Assembly (NCBI GenBank): GCA_013423385.1
Contig: BLZA01000028.1
Location: 372,001-436,000, forward strand
Length of the DNA: 64,000 nt
Origin: Naganishia liquefaciens
Taxonomy: Eukaryota > Basidiomycota > Tremellomycetes > Filobasidiales > Filobasidiaceae
Reading direction: 5' to 3'
The position numbers and the translations under genes are program-made. The stretch's first letter is position 1; each line of letters starts with the position of its first letter. Positions 47,989 to 59,810 of this stretch are shown here, in pieces. A model generated the notes under the pieces. It was not told the origin of the DNA, made no database searches, and saw only the letters and a program-made list of their open reading frames with translations.

Positions 47989-48522
47989 AGGCGTGCTCGA
48001 CGCCAGGTGTCGATGCAATGTGAGCACATGTGGAAGCTAGCATGTGGAAGCTAGTCGTCAAACCTTGGCATATTGGCCTAGGCTACAGCAGATTTCCAGA
48101 CAAGTAAAGGATGGCCGGCCCATTCTCTCTGTAAACTTAAGCAACGGAGCGGCGATCCATGACCGCCACGACTCGTTCCCCGCGGCCACGTACAGAAGAA
48201 GAATAGCTAGGGCATGATCTCGGCTATCGGCCGTCTCTCTCTGTCTAGTCGTGTGGCAGCAGGAATCTTGTCGTCTTGTCGTCTGAACAAGAGGACCCGG
48301 ATGGATAGGCGCGAGGGCGGGTAGTAGCGTTAGCTCGGGCGCACCACGCGAGCGAGCTGCTCATTCCAGCTAGGCTCCCTCCTCGCCTCGGCTATAAGCT
48401 ATGCTATTATCGAGGTCTATTTCGCTCCCGCGCGGAAGCAAACACTCGCCGGGGTTGATCTGCTTCACGGCGTCCTCGTCGTCGTCGTCTGTGTTTGTCC
48501 CGGGTAGGCGACAGACCATGCC
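47989..48522. other. Intergenic, no gene seen
   Basis: About 530 bases. A 14-base unit (catgtggaagctag) is duplicated in tandem at 48027-48054. No RNA gene or open frame of note. Confidence 0.4.
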
Positions 48523-49498
48523 ATGATCACTCCGCCACCGCCACCGCCACCACCACCTCGGCGCCACATCGAACCGGGCACGTGGTTCCCCGCGCATGAT
48601 CAGGCCGCGGGCGCAGACGCGAGGCAGTTTCAGGAGAGGCGGGGGAGGTACGATGTGTCGGGAAGGGGAGGAGGGAGGATTAGGAGGAGGAATCCGTTGT
48701 CGGTCGTCGGCGAAGGGGGTCCGCCGCCGCCGCCGGGAAGGGAGAGGCAGAGGCCCGGGCTCGGGCTCGGGCTCGTGGCGGAAAGGTCGCTGTTGGATAC
48801 GCGGTTGGATAGGGCGAGGGAGAGGGTGCAGATGGCGCGTGCGGCCGAGTCCGAGTCGGTTGAGCGCGTGTGCGGGGCGGGAGGCGGAAGGAGGGTGAGG
48901 GTGAGGGATGATGATGGATGCGCGGTGGTTGCGGGGAATGTTGATGGGAAAAAGAGGTTTACGGCGAAAAGGAGGAAGATTGTGGATGATGGTTAGCGGT
49001 CTCCTTTCGTTCGAGTCTTGTGCGCGTTCCACCAAAGGCTGATGACGATTTTCCTTCCTCTCCCCCCCGCACCCCCTTCTCCTCCCGTATAGCATCCCCG
49101 CGAAGCGATCAACAAACGAGTTCTCTCACGCTTCGGATCCCGGGATCAGGGAACGATCCATCACCGACGACGACGACGACGATGACCTCGACCGTGCCGA
49201 AACGCAGCCGACTTTACCCTCCCTCCGCACACGTGATCAAGCCCCCACCCCGGCCCCGGCCAGGAACCGATCTCGACGAGATTCTCTCGTCGCCCTCGGC
49301 CTGTCATTCGCTCCTTTCTGGCGAGTCAATCTCGGACGGCTCGGAATCGGAATCGGAATCGGAACCGGAATGGCTCGAGCGCGAACCGAGCGGGGTGGAT
49401 CGTGAGGATGGGCTGCGTCTGAGCGTTGTGGAAAGACCCGGGAGCAGAGGGGCGAAGGCCCGGGTGCATCTCGAGGCGGGAATGTACGAGACGGGGTA

Positions 49499-49534
<36 letters not shown>

Positions 49535-49802
49535 ATGGGTGCCATGAGACAACAGGATGACTAACCTCCCCGGCGGGGTCGTAGTAGCACGGCCAATCGA
49601 CCGACGACATCACCTCTTTCCACATCACATCCCGAAAAAGGACAGGATCCTCGGTCGACAACCACGAACTGCGCAATTGGGCACCGACAGCAGCCGACGT
49701 CAAGTCTGACGAGCGTCCCGTCATCGTGGCCCTCCACCGAGCCGATCCGGCTGGATTCTCCCGGGGATGGGGTCGGGGACGACTTGCCGGAGGATGCGGA
49801 TC

Positions 49803-49846
<44 letters not shown>

Positions 49847-51565
49847 GAAGAAGAAGACGCCGAAGATGGCGAAGAGGGAATGGATGCGGATGAATTGTGG
49901 AAGATCTTGTTGCCTTTGCCGTCGTCGGACATGGACGCGCGGGGAGATGCGGATGTGGGCCGGGCGGATCTCGACGGGGATGAAATCGCGAGGGAGGCGT
50001 CCGCACCAGTACCGGCAACAGCACCAGCACCAGCACCATCATCGCCGCCTTCAAAAACCCACGTCGCACAACCCTCCTCCTCCGGGGATGACCTCGCCCA
50101 CGCGAAAAGCTCACCGCCAAGTCAAGCCTCATCAAGTCCCCGAGTGGGGCGCTCGGACGGCGGACCATTCATCGATATCCCCGCGGAAAGGCAAGACATC
50201 AAACAGCGCCCAACGAAAAGCTCGACCGACAAACCATTCATCCATCTGCCCGCGGAAGAGAAGGAAGACATCAATCGGGCGCTGGCGGCCGCGCTCGCGT
50301 TCATGGCCGCCGAGTCGGGCGCGGAAGCTCGGTTGGAGGTCGATGGAGGGCCGGTCGGCGATGAGGCGCTCGAGGATGAGATCTCTCGTGGGGATGTCGA
50401 GATGGGCGGCGTCGACAGGGACTTGATGCGTGCGCTTGCGTTTCTGGAGGCCGAGTCGAATCCAGAGGTGGAGGTCGGGGTGGTTGCAGACGATGCGCCT
50501 CGTGGGGATGGCAGTCTGGTCACGACGAATATCGCCAAACTTGGCACCCGTCGTACGCCATTCACGGGAAAATCATCGACCTCTCCTACTACTGCCGAGA
50601 GACAAGACGCCGTCAAGAAGACGAGAAAGGGTTCCTGGTCAGAGATTGCCCTGTCTACCGACGGGGGAAGCGCAAGCGAGCAAGACATACTTGAGCAAAA
50701 GGCTCGATCCCAAAACATCGAGGACATCCCAGAGCCTCCCGCAAATGCCGAAGCTGGGCCATCCAGCAGACCGTATGGACTTTGTTGCGTCACCTCTACG
50801 TCGACGAGTGGATCCAATGTACCGGACATGCCGACGACGGCCACCGCGCAAGAGGCATTTGAAACGCGAGCGCCGAGTGTGCAGCACACAGGGACAAGGA
50901 CGATACAAACGGCGAGAAAGCCGCCCGGGACGAAAACTGCAAAATTACAGCTCACCAACAGAAACGAGTCACGCCACAAGTCTTTGACAGCACAAGCAGG
51001 TCCATCAGCGCTGCGTATACCGTCTCCATCCGATACCGTGCCGACCAAGAGGGATAGGAACAGCGCGTCCTATTTACCGTCGCCGTCCGATCAGGGATCT
51101 CTACCTGAAGAATATGTACGCCAGCGCCAGTTGTCGCCATCGGACCGCGATCCCTCACCGCCGACGCCTCGGCCATCCGGTCGCACGTGGCGTCCATCGA
51201 AAAATGCCTTGTCCGCACAAGAGCTGGCAGAAAGGTATCTGAAAGCTGTAGCTGTGGCTGCAGGTGATTCTTTGCCGCAGGAAAATCAGTCTCCAGTACG
51301 TCGCGAACGCGGGCGTCCACGCGGGCGTCCACGCGGTCGAGGTCGGGGACGCGGACGTGGCAGCCAAACTGCTTCGACGAACCGCGACGAGGTTGACTTG
51401 GCGAGTGACTTTGACGAGGAAGAGATAAGGCGCGCGATCGCGCTGTCGCAGGAGCAAGGGTCGCAAGCTCTGCCCCTGGACCTAGACCTAGACTCGGACG
51501 AAGAGATGGCCAAGGCGATCGAAGCGTCTCTACACGATGCAGGGATGCTCACTGGGGCCCAGTAG
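48523..51565 (+). CDS. Acidic UIM-containing protein with AT-hook-like tract
   Basis: Exons 48523-48991, 49093-49495, 49588-51565; phases agree; product 949 aa. It begins with a proline run (about nine Pro) and is disordered and Pro/Ser/Arg-rich. Residues from about 360 contain a run of about 14 Asp followed by Glu. Helical segments DINRALAAALAFMAAES, DLMRALAFLEAES, EEEIRRAIALSQEQ and DEEMAKAIEASLHDA follow; the last two fit the ubiquitin-interacting motif (acidic, Ala-x2-Ser). Just before them lies RGRPRGRPRGRGRGRG, like an AT-hook or RGG tract. So it probably binds ubiquitin and perhaps nucleic acid; this is inference from short motifs. No family recognised. Confidence 0.65.
49497..49537. 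repeat. GTC microsatellite in intron
   Basis: About 13 GTC units begin directly after the donor of the second intron of the UIM gene. Confidence 0.85.
49803..49846. repeat. GAC microsatellite coding for poly-Asp
   Basis: About 14 GAC units in the third exon of the UIM gene, read as Asp and followed by GAG/GAA codons. It is the reverse complement of the GTC array 270 bases upstream. Confidence 0.85.
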
Positions 51566-51915
51566 CTAAGATTGCCCTCACCGAGTCAAGGCATACTCAG
51601 TCGCCGAAGCCCTTCGGCAAATGGAGGAAGGAGAAATAGACTCCAGTGATGAAATAGCGAAAAGGCGATCGAGCGTTTGTACGCAGATGCGTGATTGATG
51701 CAACTTTGTTACGGACCAATCCCTGGCGGGCATTGGGCGAAAGACCGCTTCGGCAGCCTCCCTTGCATGGCCCTTGTATGGACCCTCGAAAGCTCCTTTC
51801 TGACCTTTCTTTGTCGTGTCATTCCATTCACAAAGTATGCAGTGGGACGGCGTGGTCTGGCCAAAAACAAAGTCGCTCGTGGAACAGCTTGACGCTCGAG
51901 ACGTATAGTCGCTGC
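51566..51915. other. Intergenic, no gene seen
   Basis: 350 bases between two plus-strand genes. The frame of the next gene is open from 51691, but I see no feature that supports a start before 51916. Confidence 0.35.
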
Positions 51916-52774
51916 ATGTCAACCGCTCCCCATTCCTACTCCCTTGTCACTGCGATCTGCGACATGGTGCATCCCGCAGCTGATCCCGTTGAAGAAAATG
52001 ATTCGAAACAAATCCATGATGACGGCGGCACGGGCGGGCGCATGGACGTCTCATGCCCCGAGGTTCAGGCTACCACCGTGGTGAAGATCTCACAGATCCC
52101 GGATACTTCATCTGCCGCGCCTGGTCGAGAACACCCGCCCTGGCCTTCTCTATCAGACGCCGTCTCGGACGTCTCATCACGGGTTCCGATATTTTCGCCT
52201 TCTTCATCTTTTGGTTTCATCAATGCCTTGAGACCGGAGCGAGTCGCGGAGCCATAGTGAGTCACAGGACAACTCTTTCCTAAGTGATCGCTTACTTTTG
52301 CCCAGTGCCGAATCCTTCCGCGCCAGTCAAGTCCAGGGCTTCCTCTACCAAGGGAGAAAGAAGAGCTCTAGCTCGATTCATGATGGTGTTTGCGCGATAA
52401 AAGAAACCCGCACAGACGATGCGCTGCTGCCCGTACCCCTTTCTCTTCCGCGCTCCGACTCGAGTAGCTTGACAACCGCTCTTGGTCTACACCTTACGCG
52501 CTCCCTGCTGTCTGCTCAACGATATTTGGCCGAGGACCCTATGATTCACTTTGCTAGGCGGGAGACTTTCTTTGTGGCGCAGCTCCCAGTATATCCGGTT
52601 GCAAGCCCGGTTGATTTCACTGGTCGAGACAATTCGAATCATGAGCGGGCGACTCGGTTCCATGACGAGATTGACCCAGTCGCCCGAGACGATCCGCTAA
52701 TCCTCGACTTTATAGTCGGGTCAGGCATCATGAGTCGAGAGAAACGAAAACCGACAAAGCACAATAGCCGATGA
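51916..52774 (+). CDS. Protein of unknown function
   Basis: Two exons, 51916-52256 and 52306-52774, joined in phase 2 over a 49-base GTGAGT-CCCAG intron; product 269 aa. The N-terminal third is acidic and Ser/Pro-rich. The second half has mixed composition that suggests a folded domain: FRASQVQGFLYQGRKK, LGLHLTRSLLSAQRYLAED, FFVAQLPVYPVASPVDFTG and DDPLILDFIVGSG. The C-terminus is basic. No catalytic motif, signal peptide or membrane segment stands out and I do not recognise the family. The clean intron junction is the main support for it being a gene. Its 3' end faces the 3' end of EDE1, 111 bases away. Confidence 0.6.
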
Positions 52775-52885
52775 GTCCAAGACGAATGGTGCAGTCAAAT
52801 CATATTCACTATGCATGGGGCTTTCAGTTGTATTCATTCTACAAATTCATTTCCGTCTTTATCCATGTTCTCCATCCGGCCGGTC

Positions 52886-55800
52886 CTATGTGAGAAGCAC
52901 ATTCAACGTCTTGGAGAAATCGTATCCATTCGCCTCCAAAGCTTCGACGACGAGAGACCTGTCGAAGCCCATGTTACAAAGCTGACAGAAACAGCGTCAG
53001 CGCCTACGGTTCGGTAATGACCCGCTTGAGCCTTACCTTCTTCACATCCTCCAGATCATCAGGTTGAGCCTTGCTTCCATTGACACTCGGCCGGACCGGC
53101 AAGTCTGGTCGTACACTTTGACTTTGAGCAGGGGGAGGACCAGAAGGGGGAGCATAGCCGCCTTGTTGCTGGTTGGCATGAGGGACAGGACTGCGGAGGA
53201 AGGGTCAGAGAAGGACCACGCTTCGGTCAATTCTAGCCTTACGTGAACGCTGACTCAAAGTCATCATCAAATCCAAAGCCGTTGTCAGTTTTGCCTTGCG
53301 TTTGTCTGGCTGCCGCGACAGGCTTGGACAAGCCAAAGTTGTCATCAAAGCCAGGCAGCTGCGGCGCACCGCCGGAAGGAGCGGAAGCGGTCGTGACAGG
53401 CGGCGCAATAGCAGGTTGTTGCGCTGCTGGTCGAATCTGCTCGAAATCGTTGTCAAAGTCGTCAAACTCATCGTCGAAATTCGTCGTCGGCTGCCGGGTC
53501 TCGGCTTGGGAAGACGGCTGGCCGTGTGAAACTTGCGCGGACGGCAAGTTTTCAAAGTCAAAGTCGTCATCGAAGGAGGAAGCGGAAGCGGATGGCGCTT
53601 GCTTGGTGGCAGTCGATGACGCCTCGACAGGTTGCGGGACGGACGAGGCCGCGAAGGAAGCAAAGGGATTGCTGCTCTGGGATTGTCCCGGAGAGCGGGC
53701 AGGCGGCGGTGGCGGCGGATCTCGACGCTTTTCGGCATGACTGGCGGGGGCCACGGCCGATTGAACTGCCGGAGAGAAGGTCTCCGATGTCTGAGGCTGC
53801 GTTGTCTGCGCGAATGAATCGAACGATGGCTGTTGGGCCTGCGACGATTCGACAGACTGGATTGGTGTACTCTGAGAGTACGCTTGCTGCGATTGTGCAG
53901 TCTGTTCGAAAGATTCCTTGATAGGCGCCGACCGCTCATTGTCTTCAGCCAGAGGAGCTCCTAGACCCAAGTTTGACAGCGCGGGTACAGGATTTTCGCG
54001 GGGTTGCACTGGAGCAGCAGACTCGTGCGAAGCAGACATACTTTGCTGGTTTTGCTGATTCGCAAAAGGCGACCTCGACCTGTCCAAATCTTCCGGACCT
54101 TCGGCCTCATCGTCAGAGGATTCCGGCTCGATGTCGCGAGGAGGGGCCGAAGGTGCACCATACGCCTCGTCGTCGTCAGAGTCGATCTCCGGTTCTTCTC
54201 GAGTCGCCGACGTGCGAGGCGCAGGAGAGGCGTTTTCAGAATCGGCCTCCTCTGTGTAGGGCGTTCTGGGTGTGGAGGGCGCAAATTCCGACAGAGGTGT
54301 TCCGACAGAGCTGGATGATGCGATCGCTTGAGTCGACGCTGTCCTTTCAGGCATGTTTGGAGCCATGAGTCCTCGGATTTGAGGGGGGATCGCAGAGATC
54401 ACGGGTTTGTCGGCATTGCCCAAAGCCGATTCAAACTCGTTCTTCGGCTCTGACGCTGGGGCGAGATGCATGTCCGCGGTAGGCGATGTGACTTGACCAA
54501 AGCCGGTGTCGGGAGTAGCGCTCGCGAAATCGTCGTCGAAGGTGGTAGCGGGCTGGAACTCGCTATCAGCAGTACCGAACGGACCGTTATTGGCAAGATT
54601 CTTGCCCACCGCACCCTCAGTACCGATCGCGGCTCCCTTGGAAAAGTCGTTGCCGAAACCTTGAGCAAAATCGCTTTCAAAGTTGTCGTCAAAGTCGCTT
54701 TGCGGTTGCTTCTCCGTGGCTGTCACGAATCCACCAGTAGCTGCGGTCGGGGGCATGCCAAACGGATCCGCATTCACATCCCCGGATGTGGAGGGCGCTT
54801 CTGCGGTGGGTGTGGCATCGCTATCTCGACGTTCAAGCTTCGAAGGCATGTCGAAGGGGTCTTCAGATTCCCCTGGGGCGAGAGAGGATGGAGACTTGGC
54901 GTTGATGTTGTCGCCAGCTGACGCCTGAGCATTTTCGTCCTGAGTTGATTCGACCTGAGATTCAGTCGTATCTTCCTTGACATTCTGGGCGATCTCGTGT
55001 ATCGTCTCGGCGGGAGGTTGCTCATTGGCGGACTTGTCTTGATCGTCATCGATTCCGAGCGCTTTTTCGACACCGGCGACGGCGACTCCAGCGACAGTGC
55101 CAACGGCAGCGAGCGCCGCTCCTGCTCCAATAGTTGCTTTCTCTAGCGCAGAGAGCGATTCATCGTGCGCTTCCTCTGTCACGGGAGCGTCTCGTGAGGC
55201 TTCAACCGGGGCCGAGACGTTTTCTTGAGTTCCAAACGCAGTAGCAAACAGCGACGCGCCATTGTTTGCAGGCGAGGGCGGTTTGGCGAATGAGCTGCCT
55301 CCGAATCCGAGCCTGTCGAACGGATTGTTGCTCCTTGACTGGTTGCCAGTGGCCACAGGACTCAGCGCACGCTGAGGAGTAGCCGGAAGCGGAATTGAGG
55401 CAGCAGTGACGACGTTGCCGGGCGATGCCATGCCTGTCGATTGCGGACTGATGACGGTCGCAGCGCTCAGCCCCCCGGACTGCTCTTCGAGATCCTCCAT
55501 GCCCTTGCCGGCTGCAACCTCGTCCATTTCTTTTTGCACCGCATCGCGTCCGCTCTCAACGGTCTGCACCTGTTTCTTGGCAATTGCCACCATTCCCCGT
55601 TGCTGTCTAGCCTCCTTCTTCATCTTTTCCAGTAGACTCTTCAGCTTGTCCGTCTCCTCCTGCACTTCCTTCATACGCTTGCCCATAGTCCGGACCTCCT
55701 CCTTGTCACGCAATAGTGCCTGCTCCGTCTCATCCTTTTCCGCCCGAAGGGCCGACAACTCGCTCTCATTGGCGATCAACTCGGATCGGAGCTTGGCGAG

Positions 55801-57744
55801 CGTCTCGGTCTGCTCTTGCGTTCGCCTCTTCAAGTCATTGACGATCCGCGACTCATTGTCGTGTTGCGCTCGGACAGAGGAAAGCCGCAACTCGATCTCC
55901 TTGAGCTGTGCCGCTGACGAACTCTCCTTGCTTTCGAGTTCCGCCTTTTCCTTCTCCAAGTCATGGACGGCCCGGGTCGTCGAGTCGAGCGAGTTCTTGG
56001 CATTGCCGATGTCGGCCGAGTAGTCGCGCGTAGGTGTCTTGGGTCCGGTCGATTGCGGTTGGATAGCCGAGAGAGATCGGGAGGGAGGAGCTCGAGGCTG
56101 CGCGGCGGGCGCGGGTGCCGGTGTATCATCATCGCCCATCAAATCGGTTCCTGCAGTCACGTCAGACGGCATGTTGGGAGGTAACGCTCGCGACTTACCA
56201 AAGCTTGGTGTGCCGAAAGACTCGGTTCCTCCCGGCAGTTGAGCACGTGGATCATTGTGCTGTCCCTGTCCTTGGCCCGTTGCGGTCGCGGTCAGGGGAG
56301 ACGCAAAGTAATTCTGCGACTGCGTTTGACCCTGCTGTGTCGCACTCGTCGTGGCCGGCGGAGAATCGGCAAACAAGTCGAACAGGTCGCGCTGCGTCTG
56401 CGATGGCTGGTTCTGCTGCGCCTCGACGCCGCTTCGCAGAGAGGGCGGAATGAGCGAGGTCGGGAGCGTTTGAGGGGGTTCAATGCCGCCGAGTTTCTTG
56501 TTGATCAGGTACATGGCAACGGCGAATTCGTCCTTGTTGAGCTTTCCCTCCTTACGGATATCGGCGAGATCCCTGCCAGAGCATCAGCGATGAACCACAG
56601 CGCCGGATTGGTTTGCGACCTACCAAATCTGCGCCAAGGTCCCCTCGGGCAGACCACTCTGCAGCATAAATGGTACCGCGACGTCTCCCTCGATGTAACC
56701 CTTCCGTCCGGTATCCAATCCATCAAAGAACGAATCCGCCGCCTGCTTCTCCTCTGGCTTGATATCCCACGCGCCTTGCTGCTGCTGCTGCTGCGGAGGC
56801 GCAAACAACGAGCCGCTAAACTGCCTCTGCGGAGCCGCCGTAAAGCTTTGTCCCGTGCGCTGAGGCTGCATGGGACCGGATCCCGTCATCTGCCGTGCCA
56901 TCAAGCTCGGCGTCGGCGAACCTCCGACCATGCCGCCGCCCGTCATCTGTCGCGAGATCGGGCTCGTCGGTAACGCCGCAGGCCTCGGCCTTCCGCCGCT
57001 TGCTTGCTCGTACAATCCCGCCGGAAGGACAGGAGGCAGGGACTTGAATGTTCCTGCCATCGTATGCTGGATGAAATACATTGCCAGCACAAAGTCGGGC
57101 AAATCCAGTGATCCGCGTTGCTGTGTATCCGCCAAGTTCCAAATCTGCGCGAGGGTCTCGGTCGGTAGGCCAGACTTGAGGAAGATTGATTGAGCTTGGG
57201 TGGCAGGCAAGAGGCCGTTGACGGGATTGGCCGAGACAAAGAGCCGAGTGTATTGATTCTTGTCCGCGGGCGTCAAAGGCGGTTGAGCGGCGCCGACGCC
57301 GGTGAGTTGAGGTGTCATAGCGGCAGGGACCGAGGGAACGTCGTGCCCTTCGAATTTTGGCAACGCGCCAGCCTTGATCATGAGCTCCTCTCTCACGGTT
57401 TCTCCCTTTTGTGCCCATCCGATCAGGCGACAGGCCTTCCACCATCCATCTCGCGTCAGGTAGCCGGTGTTGTTCGGATCGCAAAGAGCCCAGATTTCGC
57501 CGAGCGTCCGTTGAGGAAGCTTTGAGGTGAGGAGAAAGGTGATTGACGCATCTCCTGGGAGGACTCCGAGCTGTGGAAGCACACGATCAGGATACGCGCA
57601 GAGTGAAGTCGCGTGGAACTTGCCTTTTCCTTGTCGACGACGTCGAACAGCCTATTGAAATAGGTCTGTTCCTGTGGACCTGTGCGGGGTCAGCGCGGAA
57701 CGAGCAGCACCGCGCCCTGGGGACTCACTGAACTGTCCTGCCAT
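52886..57744 (-). CDS. EDE1: Endocytic scaffold Ede1 (EH and UBA domains)
   Basis: Six exons (57744-57729, 57679-57624, 57570-56624, 56572-53243, 53190-53037, 52981-52886), phases agree; product 1532 aa (yeast about 1380). Three EH domains lie in about the first 370 residues: PQEQTYFNRLFDVVDKEK...LCDPNNTGYL, then ADKNQYTRLFVSANP...NLADTQQRGSLD, then EEKQAADSFFDGLDTGRKGY...DLADIRKEGKLNKDEF; EH domains bind NPF motifs. A long coiled coil (about 500-660) follows, then an acidic FDDDF-type repeat region, and a C-terminal UBA (VKKLCNMGFDRSLVVEALEA). Ede1, like Eps15, starts clathrin-mediated endocytosis. The coding part of exon 1 is 16 bases and the second intron has a GC donor (AAG/GCAAGT). Confidence 0.95.
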
Positions 57745-59547
57745 GGTGTTCGATGGAGAAACGGAATAGGAAACACGGAACCACCGCGATGCTCGCTATC
57801 ACGACTCTCTCTCTCTCTCGGCCCAAATGGCTGGCGATTCGTCACATTCCACACGCGGACACGGGATGACGTGAGTGGCCGGGCGCCGGGAAGCGAATTC
57901 GGGCGCACCGCAACACCGGCGCGGCAGGCGGACTCCCCGGTCGGGATCATTACAAAAGGCCGATCGAGGCGGAAGCATATGGAGTTGCCAAAATGGACAC
58001 CCGGAAAATAGTGAAGAGGTAGCCTGGTATCTGAACCTTGTGTCCGGTCGCGCGCGGACAGAAGCTAGCGCGTAATCGGGCCTGGACTGGACAGAGCTGG
58101 GTCTCACCGCCCAGCTTACGGGCTGCGCCGGTCTTTGTGTCCGCAGACATTTCAACTGAGCTGGTAGAAATGTTCGAAGACATTTCAACCTCAGCTGCTA
58201 CTGAGTGGGGAGTTCTGTCCGCAACAACGATTAAAAAGCTTGCACGCGCCAAATCGAGTCGCCCTGAAGCTAAGCGCGGGGATGTCGCGGATACCCTCCC
58301 CTTTCATGCAGCAATCATATATTCAATTCAACACTTTTCAGTTGCCGTTGTATCCTTAACATCATACCTCTCGCAAGAAGTCGACATAGTCGCGGTGTCG
58401 GTCGTAGGAGAGGGGCTGGTGGCAAGGTGCTATGGGCTAGGTGATAGCACCTTGCTTGAAAAGACATATGGTGAGTACGGGTTTCCCGCTCCATCTTTTC
58501 GGCCATATGCTGACTGGCTCTCCTCTTTAGTAGTGCCACAGCTCGCAATATCTACGCCTTCTGTCCGCTTCCTGTCGCTGTCTCGTTGTATATTCGATCA
58601 TGCAACATATGAATACAATTCAAGAATCAAGAATACACGGGAGCCTTCGATGACCTTTCAGGACGCAAGTATTGGAAGTGACGGAGGGGACTTAGGTCGA
58701 GGTGACCGGGCAGTAGAGCACGATGACCGCTGGCAGGGGGATGACGGCGGGTCTGGCCGGCGTTTATGGAATGATGATGGGAAAGGAGTAAGTGGAGTCT
58801 CACTCTGCTGCGTGATCTTGAAATGAATGAGATTGGCTACATCTTGAGCACGACTGGAACGCTAAAACCCCCTCAATATCTCAGTAGCTCATACCATTCC
58901 CTTGTCCCGCTGTCGCCTACACCGAGTCACCGTTGTACCATTGTAATGTTATGAACATATCATTATCTCGCTTCGTCAAACAACGTCAATGGACACTCCT
59001 GCCTGTCCGAATGGTGGAACACGATCCATGTCACTCCGCAGCGGATAGCCGGGTTGTGGAGCATCTACAGCTCGTAGTAGTAAGCTCCTTCGCCATCTTG
59101 CCATTTTACTACCGCAGAATTTCGCTTAATCCTTGTCAGATTAACCTCGTTGTTGTAAACCTTTCTTCCCTCTACACGTATTAATCGTCCTCCATCTGCC
59201 GTCACATTTCTCCTACGCGATACGGCTTCCAGCCCACGTTTGACGGCAACTTCCGTCTAGGGAAGGCCGGGATTGGACTCTAGAGGATGATAAACATGAA
59301 TGGAAACACATCGCGGACTATCAGTCAATGGGGAGCGACAAGAGCAGCGTTAAGTCTTCAGTATGCTTCGCACATCCTCTACACGAGCAACCATCTTACT
59401 TCTCATTGCTGACATGATCTTATATTGACCAGAGATGCTGAATCATCCACCGCGCGCGTATGAAGACTATCGCTCGACCGGTTGATGTGTACGGTATGCG
59501 CAGCCGAGTCGGAGTGCTTCTTCGTTAGCGTCATTGGCAAGCTTCAT
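57745..59547. other. Gap between EDE1 and the LINE
   Basis: About 1.8 kb. It holds the EDE1 promoter, a TC-rich run near 57805-57820, an open frame at 58038-58826 (+, 262 codons, first ATG well inside) with no recognised domain, and a perfect 12-base hairpin at 58422-58455. The base composition becomes AT-richer toward the LINE. Confidence 0.4.
58422..58455. repeat. Perfect 12-base inverted repeat, 10-base loop
   Basis: GCAAGGTGCTAT at 58422-58433 and ATAGCACCTTGC at 58444-58455 are exact reverse complements separated by gggctaggtg. Confidence 0.85.
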
Positions 59548-59573
59548 GGGTTAGGGGTCAGGGGTTAGGGGGT
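59548..59573. repeat. Telomere-like TTAGGGG tract
   Basis: The stretch reads gggttaggggtcaggggttaggggg, two TTAGGGG(G) units with one imperfect unit between. A second unit, ggggttagggg, is at 59699-59709. This resembles the TTAGGGGG-type telomere repeat known from Cryptococcus. Confidence 0.6.
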
Positions 59574-59810
59574 GTATCAGATACCAACATTGAACTAACG
59601 TATACATTCAAAGACTATTTCTACCAAAACTAGAGAAAATGCCACTCCTCGGCGGTTGAACCTGTAAATATATTCCCGTCTACAGTCTCTCTTGGCTAGG
59701 GGTTAGGGGTGTATCAGATACCAACATTGAACTAACGTATACATTTAAAGACTATTTCAACCAAAACTAGAGAAAATGCCACTTCCGTCGACATTTGAAC
59801 CCGTAGGTGT
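59572..59810. repeat. Tandem duplicated LINE 3' end
   Basis: A block of about 90 bases starting gtgtatcagataccaacatt occurs at 59572 and again at 59709, offset 137 bases, with a few substitutions. Both copies begin right after a TTAGGGG tract. Read on the minus strand they are two element 3' ends, each closing with ...gatacacccctaacccc. Confidence 0.75.

Noticed and set aside
49237-50168. Long minus-strand frames rich in Arg and Pro opposite the UIM gene
   Set aside because: They are shadows of GC-rich plus-strand coding sequence; composition is fully explained by the sense gene.
53205-53939. 244-codon minus-strand frame inside EDE1
   Set aside because: Same strand but another frame of the EDE1 exon; Arg/Ser/Pro-rich shadow of the acidic Asp/Ser coding sequence.
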